Shown: positions 5,490 through 11,639 of the stretch, in pieces
How positions within the stretch are numbered: position 1 is the first letter of the stretch
Layout: each line of letters starts with the position of its first letter
From: CAZFCK01 sp964517355
GTDB lineage: Bacteria; Desulfobacterota; Desulfovibrionia; Desulfovibrionales; Desulfovibrionaceae
Reading direction: 5' to 3'
Assembly (NCBI GenBank): GCA_964517355.1
Contig: CAZFCK010000147.1
Location: forward strand, 1 to 11,639
DNA length: 11,639 nt
Position numbers and translations under genes: made by a program
Notes under the pieces: generated by a model
Told to the model about the DNA's origin: nothing
Seen by the model: the letters and a program-made list of their open reading frames with translations, nothing else
The model's database searches: none

Positions 5490-6431
5490 TCATTGGTCGC
5501 AATCAACCTTTCCGCCTGGTAGTTGCGTGCAGCCAGAGAACTCTTCTCCGGAAGAAAAGTCAAGTGCGCGCTGGCCGGAGGAGGATTGGGATTTGCCGAA
5601 GCCGGGGGGCATGCCGATCATGACGATAACCGGAATTTTTGGGGCGCCCATGCGCGCGAGCGCCAGTTTGTTGCGCATGAGCTGGAGACGCAGAGAAATT
5701 TCTTCCGTCAGGGTCATGTCGGGGGCGGTCAAGGGATCTCGGCTGGCGGCAAAGGCCTTGGAAAAGGGTTCTCCTGAATCAAGGAGCGCTTGTAGGGACT
5801 GGAGACGTAAAACATCGTCGTCGTTTTCCGCTATGGGGTAAAAGGCCAGGTTGCGTTCGCCATTGCGCAAGACTTCCTGAAGCGTGGTGCGGCAGGCCGC
5901 GCAGCTGGGAGAAAAGAACACGCGCACCGGGTCGGTGTTGCTCCCCCGAATGGCCCATGGTCCGAGCAATTCCTGGCTTATGGTGAAAACATTGGGTGAA
6001 AAGAGCATCAGCCAGATGCAGAGCAGAGGAGACACCAGGCGTTGTGGACCTTGCACAATTTTATGCAGGCAAAGGAAAAGTGAGAGAAACAGGAGCGCGG
6101 CAGCCAGACAGTTGATGCAGGGCAGGCTTGCCGCCATCCAGGCGAGTAAAAAGCAGTCGACGGCCAAAGCGGCGAAGCTGACGTAAAAAGCGTAGCGCAG
6201 CAGGCCGCTGATGCACAGGATGCCGATGAAGGCGAAAGCTGCGGCGCCCCACCACCAGAGGGAGAACCCGAAGAGCTGCACGGAGTGATAGAGGGCGCAG
6301 CCTTGGGTCACACACAAGGAGTCCGCGCCGCCTAGGCCCGCGGCCGCGCAAAAAATCGCGCCGCCCATCGCTGTTATGCTGGTGAAGAGTCTTTGCTTCG
6401 TCGTGAATGGCTGAGAATTTGTGTTTTGCAT
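5490..6431 (-). CDS. VKOR-family membrane disulfide oxidoreductase fused to a thioredoxin-like domain
   Basis: A 313-residue protein. Residues 15-150 are four or five membrane helices of the vitamin K epoxide reductase family: the loop pair C40...C45 (SLCVTQGC, followed by FGFSLWWWG) and the quinone-side CxxC at C105-C108 (LPCINC). Residues 168-275 are thioredoxin-like, with C177-A-A-C180 after VRVFFSPS and a likely cis-proline in KIPVIV (265-270). Two more cysteines, C301 and C311, sit in the tail. Such fusions do the DsbB/DsbA job: oxidising secreted proteins and passing electrons to quinone. The ATG at 6431 is preferred; an upstream TTG at 6482 would add 17 residues. Neither has a clear Shine-Dalgarno sequence, so the start is uncertain. 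No hairpin terminator separates it from the tRNA downstream. Confidence 0.8.
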   Translation of the reverse strand: MQNTNSQPFTTKQRLFTSITAMGGAIFCAAAGLGGADSLCVTQGCALYHSVQLFGFSLWWWGAAAFAFIGILCISGLLRYAFYVSFAALAVDCFLLAWMAASLPCINCLAAALLFLSLFLCLHKIVQGPQRLVSPLLCIWLMLFSPNVFTISQELLGPWAIRGSNTDPVRVFFSPSCAACRTTLQEVLRNGERNLAFYPIAENDDDVLRLQSLQALLDSGEPFSKAFAASRDPLTAPDMTLTEEISLRLQLMRNKLALARMGAPKIPVIVMIGMPPGFGKSQSSSGQRALDFSSGEEFSGCTQLPGGKVDCDQ

Positions 6432-6495
6432 AATGAAAAGGGAAAAAAGGTTGATGGGCCAAATGGAGACCACTGTAAGCAAGCGTCAAAGGGAA

Positions 6496-6524
6496 AAAAT
6501 AGCATCGGCCAAAGGTACAGGCAA
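6496..6524 (-). promoter_or_regulatory. Possible promoter of the VKOR fusion gene
   Basis: On the minus strand, TTGCCT (6519-6524), a 17-base spacer and TATTTT (6496-6501), each matching four of six consensus bases. It would give a leader of roughly 55 bases before the ATG at 6431 but almost none before the alternative TTG at 6482. Confidence 0.35.
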
Positions 6525-6536
6525 GGGAGCTTTTTC

Positions 6537-6565
6537 TTCCCATTGATGATGGTGTTGTATATATA
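6537..6565 (+). promoter_or_regulatory. Possible promoter of the TPR-protein gene
   Basis: TTCCCA (6537-6542), a 17-base spacer and TATATA (6560-6565) within the AT-rich stretch TATATATAAA. A start near 6572 would put the first ATG (6574) at the transcript end, which favours the second ATG at 6595. It is back to back with the candidate VKOR promoter, 12 bases away. Confidence 0.4.
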
Positions 6566-6594
6566 AAGATTCAATGAATACAAGCGGGATTGTC

Positions 6595-7563
6595 ATGACA
6601 CGTTACGTGCGCATCGCATTTTTCTTTTTTTTGGCGCTGTTTATTCTTTCCTACCTTAAAAAAAATGCGTTGCCCGCCGCCGCAGACATTCTGCCGGATA
6701 TGCGCCAGGCGCCCAACCAGACGCCGATCGAACATGGTCCGATCATAATACACAAGGAAGGCAAGCGCTATACCATCAGCCCGTTATACGGATATTCATT
6801 GCGCGGCCTGGTTGTCAGCAGCCACGACAGCGCAAGCTGGCTGGATTTTTCCCACGCAAGATGGGGCGATAAGCTCAATGTCCGTGATCTGTGCGTATTG
6901 TGGGGGGATAACGTCGCGGATGCCTTGTATGATAAGTTCTCCTTTTCAAGCGGCGATTTTACGTGCTTCATTCATACGGACGACAGCAATGCCTGGCGGG
7001 CGTTCAAAGAAGACCAGATCTCCAATAACCATCTTTTGGCCGGCTCGGAGGAGATAGCACGAGCCATAGCGCATGCTGAACCGGGTGATCAGATCGCTTT
7101 CAAGGGATTTCTCGCCACCTATGCCCATGAGGGCGGTTTTTCCCGCGGCACGAGCACCACAAGGCTGGATAAGGGAAATGGCGCGTGCGAGACGGTATTC
7201 GTCACGCATTTCAAGATGTTGCACAAAGGCAATAAGGTGTGGCACGGGCTCTATCGGCTCTCCGGGTGGGGAGTCGCAGTTGCGCTTTGCACCCTGGTTG
7301 CGCTTTTTCTTTACTCGTTGCGCGGAGGGGATCGGCATGCGGACTCCTGGTATCGGCAAGGTGTCAGACTTGCTGCCAAGGGGAAGTTCGGGCATGCGGA
7401 AAAAGCCTTTACACGGGCATTGGACATGGACCCCGAAATGATGGAAGGATATAGGGATAGGGCTCTGGTGCGCTCCCGTTTGGGGCTGGAGGAACTCGCC
7501 GCGCAAGACAAGGCGTCGGCGGAGCGTCTTGCGGCCAGACTCAAGGCGTATGTGGATGGATAA
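6595..7563 (+). CDS. Membrane-anchored protein with conserved periplasmic domain and C-terminal TPR
   Basis: A 322-residue protein with no assigned function. Numbering from the ATG at 6595: an N-terminal helix (4-21) anchors it or acts as a signal sequence. A domain of about 200 residues follows, with LNVRDLCVLWGDNV (94-107), FTCFIH (122-127), SNNHLL (143-148), GDQIAFKGFLATY (164-176) and FSRGTSTTRLDKGNGACETVF (182-202). A second helix lies at 226-242, and residues 251-311 resemble one to two TPR units (AAKGKFGHAEKAFTRALDMDP). I recognise the RGTSTTR...GACE block as typical of uncharacterised proteins in several bacterial groups. Three cysteines lie in the domain between the helices, which is probably periplasmic. 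The ATG at 6574 would add seven residues and cannot be excluded; neither start has a strong ribosome site. Confidence 0.7.
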   Translation: MTRYVRIAFFFFLALFILSYLKKNALPAAADILPDMRQAPNQTPIEHGPIIIHKEGKRYTISPLYGYSLRGLVVSSHDSASWLDFSHARWGDKLNVRDLCVLWGDNVADALYDKFSFSSGDFTCFIHTDDSNAWRAFKEDQISNNHLLAGSEEIARAIAHAEPGDQIAFKGFLATYAHEGGFSRGTSTTRLDKGNGACETVFVTHFKMLHKGNKVWHGLYRLSGWGVAVALCTLVALFLYSLRGGDRHADSWYRQGVRLAAKGKFGHAEKAFTRALDMDPEMMEGYRDRALVRSRLGLEELAAQDKASAERLAARLKAYVDG

Positions 7564-7712
7564 GCGATGATTGCCGCCCCAGGGCTTTCCATAGCCGTTG
7601 GTTGTATGAACCGGGTTGCCGGGTGGAATTTCCGTTCATGTTGGGCCCGGTAGAAATTCATGAGCAAAGGCGAGGGCTGTCTGGGAGTAACGTGTAGCAG
7701 GAGAGAGCAACC

Positions 7713-8669
7713 ATGCGCATTACGTTTTGGGGAGTGCGCGGTTCCGCGGCGCCGTCGATCACCGCCATGGATACACGGAGCAAAATTGAACGCGCCTTGC
7801 ACGCTGCGGTTGCCGCGGGGCTCTCCTCTCCGGATGACATCGCGGGGTTTGTCGATTCCCTGCCGTTTCATGTGAAGGGCGCGTACGGCGCCAATACGCC
7901 CTGCGTTGAGGTGGGCGTGGACAACGACAACTACCTCCTGCTTGATGCGGGCATGGGGCTGCGCGATTTCGGCGTCCATGTCCTGCGGCAGCGTTCGGGA
8001 TCGGCAGGCGCGGTTTTTCACGTGTTGCTTTCGCATTTGCATTGGGACCATATCCATGGCCTGCCTTTTTTCGCCCCCGCCTATATGCCAGGAAACCGCA
8101 TCATATTTTACGGATGCCATGAACATATTGAAAAGGCCTTGATCCAGCAGCAGAGCCAGCCCTTCTTTCCTGTACAGCTTCACGAGGCGGGGGCGGTTTT
8201 CGAGTTTCACACTTTGGAAACGGAGCATCAGTATTTTATCGCCGGCGTAGGCGTGACCGCATTGCGGCAACATCATCCCGGCGTGTCCTATGCGTATCGG
8301 CTGGTGCAAAACAACGCCGCGTTTGTTTACGCCACTGATTGCGAACACCATCTGAGCGCCGCCGGCCACGATCGCGATTTTGTCTCTTTTATCCAGGCCG
8401 CGGATCTTGTCGTCATGGACGCGCAATACGACTTTGCAACATCGCAGACATTGAAAAAGGATTGGGGGCATTCCAGTAATGTGGTGGCGGTGGAAATGAG
8501 TAAAGAGGCCGGGGTCAAGAGACTCTGCCTTTTTCATCATGAACCGACTGAGAACGACGCCGCGTTGGAGGTTTTTTTTCAACAGACCAAAGGATATGCG
8601 GCCATGCACAAGCCTGACGTGCCCCTGGAATTGTTTATGGCCTACGACGGCCTGGTTGTGGACATCTAA
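7713..8669 (+). CDS. Metallo-beta-lactamase-fold metal-dependent hydrolase
   Basis: A 318-residue cytoplasmic protein. It opens MRITFWGVRGSAAPS, the usual first strand of PhnP-like MBL hydrolases, and has the GxNTPCVEV strand at 59-67. Metal ligands are visible: H108-x-H110-x-D112-H113 (SHLHWDHIHG), H187 or H188 (RQHHPG), D209 (ATDCEH) and a late histidine, H275 or H276 (LFHHEP); H253 (WGHSS) is also conserved-looking. Between GVRGS and YGANT there are about 45 residues, longer than I expect for the basic family, which may be a substrate-side insertion. The substrate is unknown: phosphodiester or lactone hydrolysis are both possible. AGGAGAGAG (7699-7707) precedes the chosen ATG. The stop codon directly abuts the inverted-repeat element at 8670. 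Confidence 0.8.
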   Translation: MRITFWGVRGSAAPSITAMDTRSKIERALHAAVAAGLSSPDDIAGFVDSLPFHVKGAYGANTPCVEVGVDNDNYLLLDAGMGLRDFGVHVLRQRSGSAGAVFHVLLSHLHWDHIHGLPFFAPAYMPGNRIIFYGCHEHIEKALIQQQSQPFFPVQLHEAGAVFEFHTLETEHQYFIAGVGVTALRQHHPGVSYAYRLVQNNAAFVYATDCEHHLSAAGHDRDFVSFIQAADLVVMDAQYDFATSQTLKKDWGHSSNVVAVEMSKEAGVKRLCLFHHEPTENDAALEVFFQQTKGYAAMHKPDVPLELFMAYDGLVVDI

Positions 8670-8795
8670 GGAAGCACTGCAAATTGCCCGCTGGCTTTGT
8701 TGCTGCGGAAAAGGCAAATCCTCCTGTATATCTAACTACACGGCGGCCTTGCCTTTTCCTTGCGCCTCGCCAGCGAACAATTCCACAGCACTTCC
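8670..8795. repeat. MITE-like imperfect inverted-repeat element
   Basis: Left arm 8670-8695 (GGAAGCACTG...CCCGCTGGC) pairs with right arm 8769-8795 (GCCAGCG...CAGCACTTCC) along almost its whole length, with a few mismatches. Inside it, GGAAAAGGCAA (8707-8717) and TTGCCTTTTCC (8749-8759) form a perfect 11-bp second stem. The 126 bases could fold into one long hairpin. It has terminal inverted repeats and no coding capacity, as non-autonomous elements do. It starts on the base after the MBL stop codon, so it may also act as that gene's 3' hairpin. I do not recognise the parent transposon, and no target duplication is clear. Confidence 0.6.
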
Positions 8796-8803
8796 GGAAA
8801 ATG

Positions 8804-8820
8804 TAATTGATCAGCGTTTC
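8804..8820. repeat. Second, diverged copy of the MITE-like right end
   Basis: AATTGATCAGCGTTTCC here matches AATTCCACAGCACTTCC at 8779-8795 in most positions (13 of 17). Either the true element ends at 8820 and 8795 is internal, or an old end remains from a nested or earlier insertion. Confidence 0.4.
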
Positions 8821-8861
8821 CTTAACTACTTTGCATTTCGAGCGCATCGTCCTGGCGCGCG

Positions 8862-8907
8862 TTCCAATTCCATTTAGAATGACGGTTTGTTTGAAATGGA
8901 ATTGGAA
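8862..8907. repeat. Perfect 14-bp inverted repeat with 18-base loop
   Basis: TTCCAATTCCATTT (8862-8875) is the exact reverse complement of AAATGGAATTGGAA (8894-8907). The right arm ends on the base before the inverted dispersed-repeat copy R3, so the two may form one composite element. There is no T run after either arm, which argues against an intrinsic terminator. Confidence 0.75.
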
Positions 8908-8950
8908 TAACGAGATTTCGCCTTGAAGCAAGGCTTGTGCCTGAAACGAT
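8908..8950 (-). repeat. Dispersed 43-bp repeat, inverted copy R3
   Basis: On the minus strand it matches R1 at about 33 of 43 positions and keeps the hairpin GCCTTG-CTT-CAAGGC: the change relative to R1 is in the loop, and the stem is intact. It shows that the family occurs in both orientations. The shared frame stays open (ALLQGE). Confidence 0.65.
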
Positions 8951-8959
8951 AGAGTTCAT

Positions 8960-8985
8960 TTTCTCAAATTTGAAAATTTGGGAAA
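8960..8985. repeat. AT-rich near-perfect palindrome
   Basis: CAAATTT (8965-8971), GA, AAATTTG (8974-8980) is a perfect 7-bp repeat. The pairing continues outward through a T-G pair and then TTTC/GAAA, giving 12 pairs in all. It could be a DNA-binding site or part of the neighbouring repeat cluster. Confidence 0.5.
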
Positions 8986-9110
8986 GGGAGAGCGCGAGAT
9001 TGGAAACGCCGGGTGAATGACCCTCAGGCATGCCGCCGTGCTTTCGGGCGATTCGTGAGGGGCGGCAAAGCACACTTTCCGGGGAGAGATCCTGTGCGGA
9101 AGGGGTCTCG

Positions 9111-9134
9111 TCCATAACGCAAGGCCGTTATGGA
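9111..9134. promoter_or_regulatory. Operator-like inverted repeat upstream of the adaptor gene
   Basis: TCCATAACG (9111-9119), six bases CAAGGC, then CGTTATGGA (9126-9134): perfect 9-bp arms. Half sites of this size and spacing are common for dimeric repressors such as the TetR family, which often control RND efflux genes. No regulator gene is in the window, so the assignment is inference. It could also form an RNA hairpin. Confidence 0.45.
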
Positions 9135-9138
9135 AAGA

Positions 9139-9150
9139 TACAAGCTTGTA
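9139..9150. promoter_or_regulatory. Perfect 12-bp palindrome
   Basis: TACAAGCTTGTA is self-complementary with no spacer and lies four bases after the previous inverted repeat. Its left part, GATACAAGC (9137-9145), recurs at 9183-9191, where it leads into AGCGT-TAT-ACGCT (9189-9201). Repetition of the half site suggests protein binding rather than chance. Confidence 0.4.
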
Positions 9151-9298
9151 GCACACTGAAGCGTGAAATCGGGCTGGAGCGCGATACAAGCGTTATACGC
9201 TGTTTCGGCGCCTTTCCTCTTTTCAAGCGGCGTTCCGCCTGATAATGCCAAGCCTGCACACGAACGGGCATCCGCCAAAGAATTGAAGGATTCCGATT

Positions 9299-10372
9299 AT
9301 GCTCTATCGGCGCGTATTGTTATTGCTTGGGCAATTTGTTGCCGTGGCTGTGGTAGTTATACTGCCGGCCGTGGGCCATGCGCAAGACGTCCCCACTTTT
9401 TCACCGCAAAAGGCGTTGCGTGTCGAAACCTTGGTGGCCTATATCCGCCCCATAACGCGCATGACCCTTTCCAGTGAAGTGCCGGGCAGGATAATGCGCG
9501 TTTTCGCCGACGTGGGGCAACAGGTGCCGGATGACGGCGTTTTTGCCCTTATCGATCCCACGTTCGCCCAAATGGATGTGGATGCGCTTGTGGTGGAGCG
9601 AAAAGAGCTTGAGTCGCGCATCGTCTACCTAACCAAAGAGGCCGAGCGCTATCGCGCGTTGGTTGCCGGCAAGCATGCGGATCAATCCACCCTGGACCGT
9701 TTGGAGCAGGATCTTGACCAGGCGCTGTTGCGGCGCGGGGAGTTGGAGGTCAAGATAGCGCGCGCCGGGGAGACCCTGGACCGCCATACGGTGCGTGCCC
9801 CCTCTGGATTCACCGTGATTGAACGGCACATAGAGCCGGGAGAATGGGTCGGTTCGGGGCAGGCCCTTGCCGAATTGGGCGATTACCGGGTTTTGGTGGG
9901 CCCGTTCGCATTGGACGCCGCGCAATTGGATTGGGTGGTGCGGCATCGGAACGCGTTGCGCTTGCGCGGGAACGGATCGTATGGGCTGCCCGCTGTAGGT
10001 TTTGACGCATGGCTGCATGAAATTTCACCGGATTTCGATCAGCAGACCCGCAAGACCAATGTGGAAATCGCGTTTAAACCAGAGCGGCAGGACATTTATG
10101 GCGGGATGCGTGTTGAACTGGACGTGCGTTTGCCGGACAGGGCGGGAACAATGCTTGTGCCGCCGCAAAGTCTGATAAAACGTTATGAACAGTACTGGCT
10201 CACCAAGCCGGACAACACGCGGCAATCCGTTGTGTTGCTAGGGGCGGAACCCGACGGGCGTTTGCGGGTGTTCTCCCCGGAATTGGATGAGAAACAGAAG
10301 TATATGCTCGAACCATTGGATATTGAAAAAAAACAGCCCGAGAACAAGGACAACGGCGCGCAAGGGAGCTGA
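9299..10372 (+). CDS. RND/HlyD-type efflux periplasmic adaptor subunit (membrane fusion protein)
   Basis: A 357-residue exported protein. Residues 1-28 are a signal peptide (RR, hydrophobic core, cleavage likely after VGHA). The order is that of a membrane fusion protein: first lipoyl half about 56-90 (SSEVPGRIMRVFADVGQQVPD), a helical hairpin about 93-162 (VERKELESRIVYL...LDRLEQDLDQALLRRGELE), second lipoyl half about 163-200 (HTVRAPSGFTVIERHIEPGEWV), then a beta-barrel with GGMRVELDVRLP (268-279) and VPPQSLIKR (287-295). Such proteins link an inner-membrane pump to an outer-membrane channel. No pump or TolC gene is next to it. The start follows GAAGGA (9285-9290) by eight bases. Its stop TGA shares one base with the first possible ATG of serB. 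Confidence 0.85.
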   Translation: MLYRRVLLLLGQFVAVAVVVILPAVGHAQDVPTFSPQKALRVETLVAYIRPITRMTLSSEVPGRIMRVFADVGQQVPDDGVFALIDPTFAQMDVDALVVERKELESRIVYLTKEAERYRALVAGKHADQSTLDRLEQDLDQALLRRGELEVKIARAGETLDRHTVRAPSGFTVIERHIEPGEWVGSGQALAELGDYRVLVGPFALDAAQLDWVVRHRNALRLRGNGSYGLPAVGFDAWLHEISPDFDQQTRKTNVEIAFKPERQDIYGGMRVELDVRLPDRAGTMLVPPQSLIKRYEQYWLTKPDNTRQSVVLLGAEPDGRLRVFSPELDEKQKYMLEPLDIEKKQPENKDNGAQGS

Positions 10373-10374
10373 TG

Positions 10375-11589
10375 ATGCGTGAGCTGATTTTCATACAGGT
10401 GTCAGGAGAAGACCGTCCCGGAACCATGGCCGCTTTGGGAAACGTTTTGGCCGTTTATGATGTCGATATCCTGGATATCGGCCAGTCGGTCATTCACGAA
10501 AACCTCCATCTGGGCATCCTGATCCGCATTCCACCGCAGGCGGAATCCGCGCCTATTCTTAAAGACTTGCTCTTCACGGCTCATGAACTCGAGCTGCACC
10601 TTAAATTCACCCCCATAACCCACGAGCGCTACGCGCGCTGGGTCGCCATGCAGGGCAAGAAACGCTCCATCGTCACCTTGCTGGGGACGAAAATCAGTGC
10701 GAAGGCGCTCAGCGGCATTGCGTCGGCCTTGCGGGACAATGAGTTGAACATCGATGTTGTGACCCGCCTTTCCGGCCGCATGTCCTTGGATAAGAATGAG
10801 GAACGGGGCGCCAACGCCTGCGTGGAGTTTTGGGTACGCGGCGAAACAAGGGATCAAGGGGCGTTGCGTAAGAATTTTCTGGATATCGCAGCCAAGCATA
10901 ATGTGGATATCGCCATTCAGGAAGATAATATTTTCCGGCGAAACCGGCGGCTCATAGCCTTTGACATGGATTCCACCCTGATCCAGGTGGAAGTGATAGA
11001 CGAACTGGCCAAGATGAAAAATGTGGGCCAGGAAGTCGCCGCGATCACGGAAGCGGCCATGCGCGGGGAAATGGATTTCAATGCAAGCCTGCAGCGCAGG
11101 CTCGCCCTGCTTAAAGGATTGCCTGAAAGCGCCCTGGCGCAGGTGGCCGCCAACCTGCCCCTTTCTTTGGGCGCGGCGCGGCTTATCCGGAATCTGAAGC
11201 GGTTTGGCTACAAGATCGCGATCATTTCCGGTGGGTTTTCCTATTTCGGCAAATGCCTGCAAAAGCGATTCGAAATCGATTATCTCCATGCCAACGAGCT
11301 GGAGATAAAGGACGGCGTTGTTACAGGCAAGGTGATCGGGGAAATCGTGAACGCGGCCAAAAAGGCCGAGTTTCTGCGGGCTATCGCCGAAAAAGAGTGC
11401 ATCGACCTGCAGCAGGTTATTGCGGTGGGCGACGGCGCCAATGATCTGCCCATGTTGAACCTGGCGGGACTTGGCATCGCTTTTCACGCCAAGCCCAAGG
11501 TCAAGGAAGGGGCGGGACAATCCATATCCACTTTCGGCCTGGACTCCATTCTTTATCTGATGGGTATGCGCGACCGGGATATCGTCTAG
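10375..11589 (+). CDS. serB: Phosphoserine phosphatase with N-terminal ACT domains
   Basis: A 404-residue cytoplasmic enzyme that dephosphorylates O-phosphoserine to serine, the last step of the phosphorylated serine pathway. Residues 3-80 and 97-182 look like two ACT domains (SGEDRPGTMAALGNVLA; VTRLSGRM), probably binding serine or another amino acid. Residues 190-397 are the HAD phosphatase: D197-M-D199-S-T (nucleophile and acid/base), SGGF (285-288), K329/K330 and GDGANDLPML (352-361). Two ATGs lie at 10372 and 10375. The second is preferred because AAGGGAG (10362-10368) is six bases before it; the first would overlap the adaptor stop by one base. Tight coupling to an efflux adaptor gene is unusual. 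Length and motifs are complete. Confidence 0.93.
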   Translation: MRELIFIQVSGEDRPGTMAALGNVLAVYDVDILDIGQSVIHENLHLGILIRIPPQAESAPILKDLLFTAHELELHLKFTPITHERYARWVAMQGKKRSIVTLLGTKISAKALSGIASALRDNELNIDVVTRLSGRMSLDKNEERGANACVEFWVRGETRDQGALRKNFLDIAAKHNVDIAIQEDNIFRRNRRLIAFDMDSTLIQVEVIDELAKMKNVGQEVAAITEAAMRGEMDFNASLQRRLALLKGLPESALAQVAANLPLSLGAARLIRNLKRFGYKIAIISGGFSYFGKCLQKRFEIDYLHANELEIKDGVVTGKVIGEIVNAAKKAEFLRAIAEKECIDLQQVIAVGDGANDLPMLNLAGLGIAFHAKPKVKEGAGQSISTFGLDSILYLMGMRDRDIV

Positions 11590-11619
11590 AGCATTTAACG
11601 CTTGAAATGATCGCTTAAC

Positions 11620-11636
11620 GGCGGGCAAAGCCCGCC
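11620..11636 (+). terminator. Terminator hairpin after serB (T run beyond the window)
   Basis: GGCGGGC, loop AAA, GCCCGCC: a perfect 7-bp GC stem 31 bases after the serB stop. The window ends three bases later, so the T run that would confirm an intrinsic terminator cannot be seen. Confidence 0.6.
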
Positions 11637-11639
11637 TGC

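Larger units (their letters stand above)
8670..9298. other. 629-base gene-free region of stacked symmetric elements
   Basis: No open frame here looks like a protein. From left to right: the MITE-like element (8670-8795), a variant of its right end (8804-8820), a 14-bp hairpin (8862-8907), an inverted copy of the dispersed repeat (8908-8950), an AT-rich hairpin (8960-8985), then about 310 bases with three palindromes (9111-9134, 9139-9150, 9189-9201) before the adaptor gene. The first half looks like accumulated repeats, the second half like a regulatory leader. Confidence 0.6.

Noticed and set aside
7610..7663. ACCGGG/CCCGGT and GAATTTC/GAAATTC overlapping inverted repeats before the MBL gene
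   Set aside because: Stems are short with long loops, the pairings compete, and there is no T run. Not strong enough to call a terminator or regulator.
8693..8702. GGCTTTGTTG, the first ten bases of the IS903 end as I remember it
   Set aside because: The match is short, there is no complementary end nearby and no transposase. It lies inside the arm of a different inverted repeat.
7311..8717. 468-residue open frame on the minus strand opposite the MBL hydrolase
   Set aside because: It covers two genes and the spacer between them, reads as low-complexity basic protein and has no recognisable family features, while the + strand gene has all its metal ligands.
10402..11628. 408-residue open frame on the minus strand opposite serB
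   Set aside because: It mirrors serB over its full length, has no domain or motif, and serB on the other strand has complete catalytic motifs. It comes from codon bias.
1..11639. CRISPR array or defence system
   Set aside because: No series of regularly spaced direct repeats was found. The repeat copies are irregularly placed, in both orientations, and no cas-like or known defence genes are present.

Overview
The window looks like chromosomal DNA from a dissimilatory sulfate/sulfite reducer close to Desulfovibrio or Bilophila (Desulfovibrionales). The main evidence is a DsrP-like quinol-interacting membrane subunit at the left end. A flavodoxin-ferredoxin fusion, a VKOR-thioredoxin fusion and a deltaproteobacterial-type SerB with paired N-terminal ACT domains fit this. 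The genus is inferred and was not tested by any search.

Layout. (1) 198-1367 dsrP and 1673-2485 a flavodoxin/2[4Fe-4S] ferredoxin fusion, both on + and probably concerned with redox. Copies of a 43-base dispersed repeat lie in front of each. (2) 2811-4172 and 4231-5214, a two-gene + strand pair: a protein with a degenerate SpsF-like nucleotidyltransferase domain fused to a SAM methyltransferase, then a Rossmann-like domain fused to a PAPS sulfotransferase. They look like surface-glycan or small-molecule decoration enzymes. (3) 5291-5458, a complete tRNA-Lys(TTT) unit on the minus strand with its own promoter and intrinsic terminator. (4) 5490-6431 (minus) a VKOR-thioredoxin fusion for disulfide-bond formation, divergent from 6595-7563 (+), a periplasmic/membrane protein with a C-terminal TPR. 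(5) 7713-8669 (+) a metallo-beta-lactamase-fold hydrolase. (6) 8670-9298, a 629-base gene-free stretch packed with symmetric elements: a MITE-like imperfect inverted repeat, a 14-bp hairpin, an inverted copy of the dispersed repeat, an AT-rich hairpin and three operator-like palindromes. (7) 9299-10372 an RND/HlyD-type periplasmic adaptor with no pump gene beside it, overlapping or abutting 10375-11589 serB. SerB is the last step of serine synthesis and is followed by a GC-rich terminator hairpin at the window edge.

The genes do not form one pathway. The clearest functional groups are the dsrP/ferredoxin redox genes, the methyltransferase-sulfotransferase pair, and the divergent VKOR/TPR pair, whose periplasmic cysteines would allow an oxidase-substrate relationship (speculative). 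The least explained material is intergenic: a dispersed repeat in four copies that keeps one reading frame open in every copy, and the composite repeat cluster at 8670-8985. No CRISPR array, rRNA, transposase or integrase was seen.
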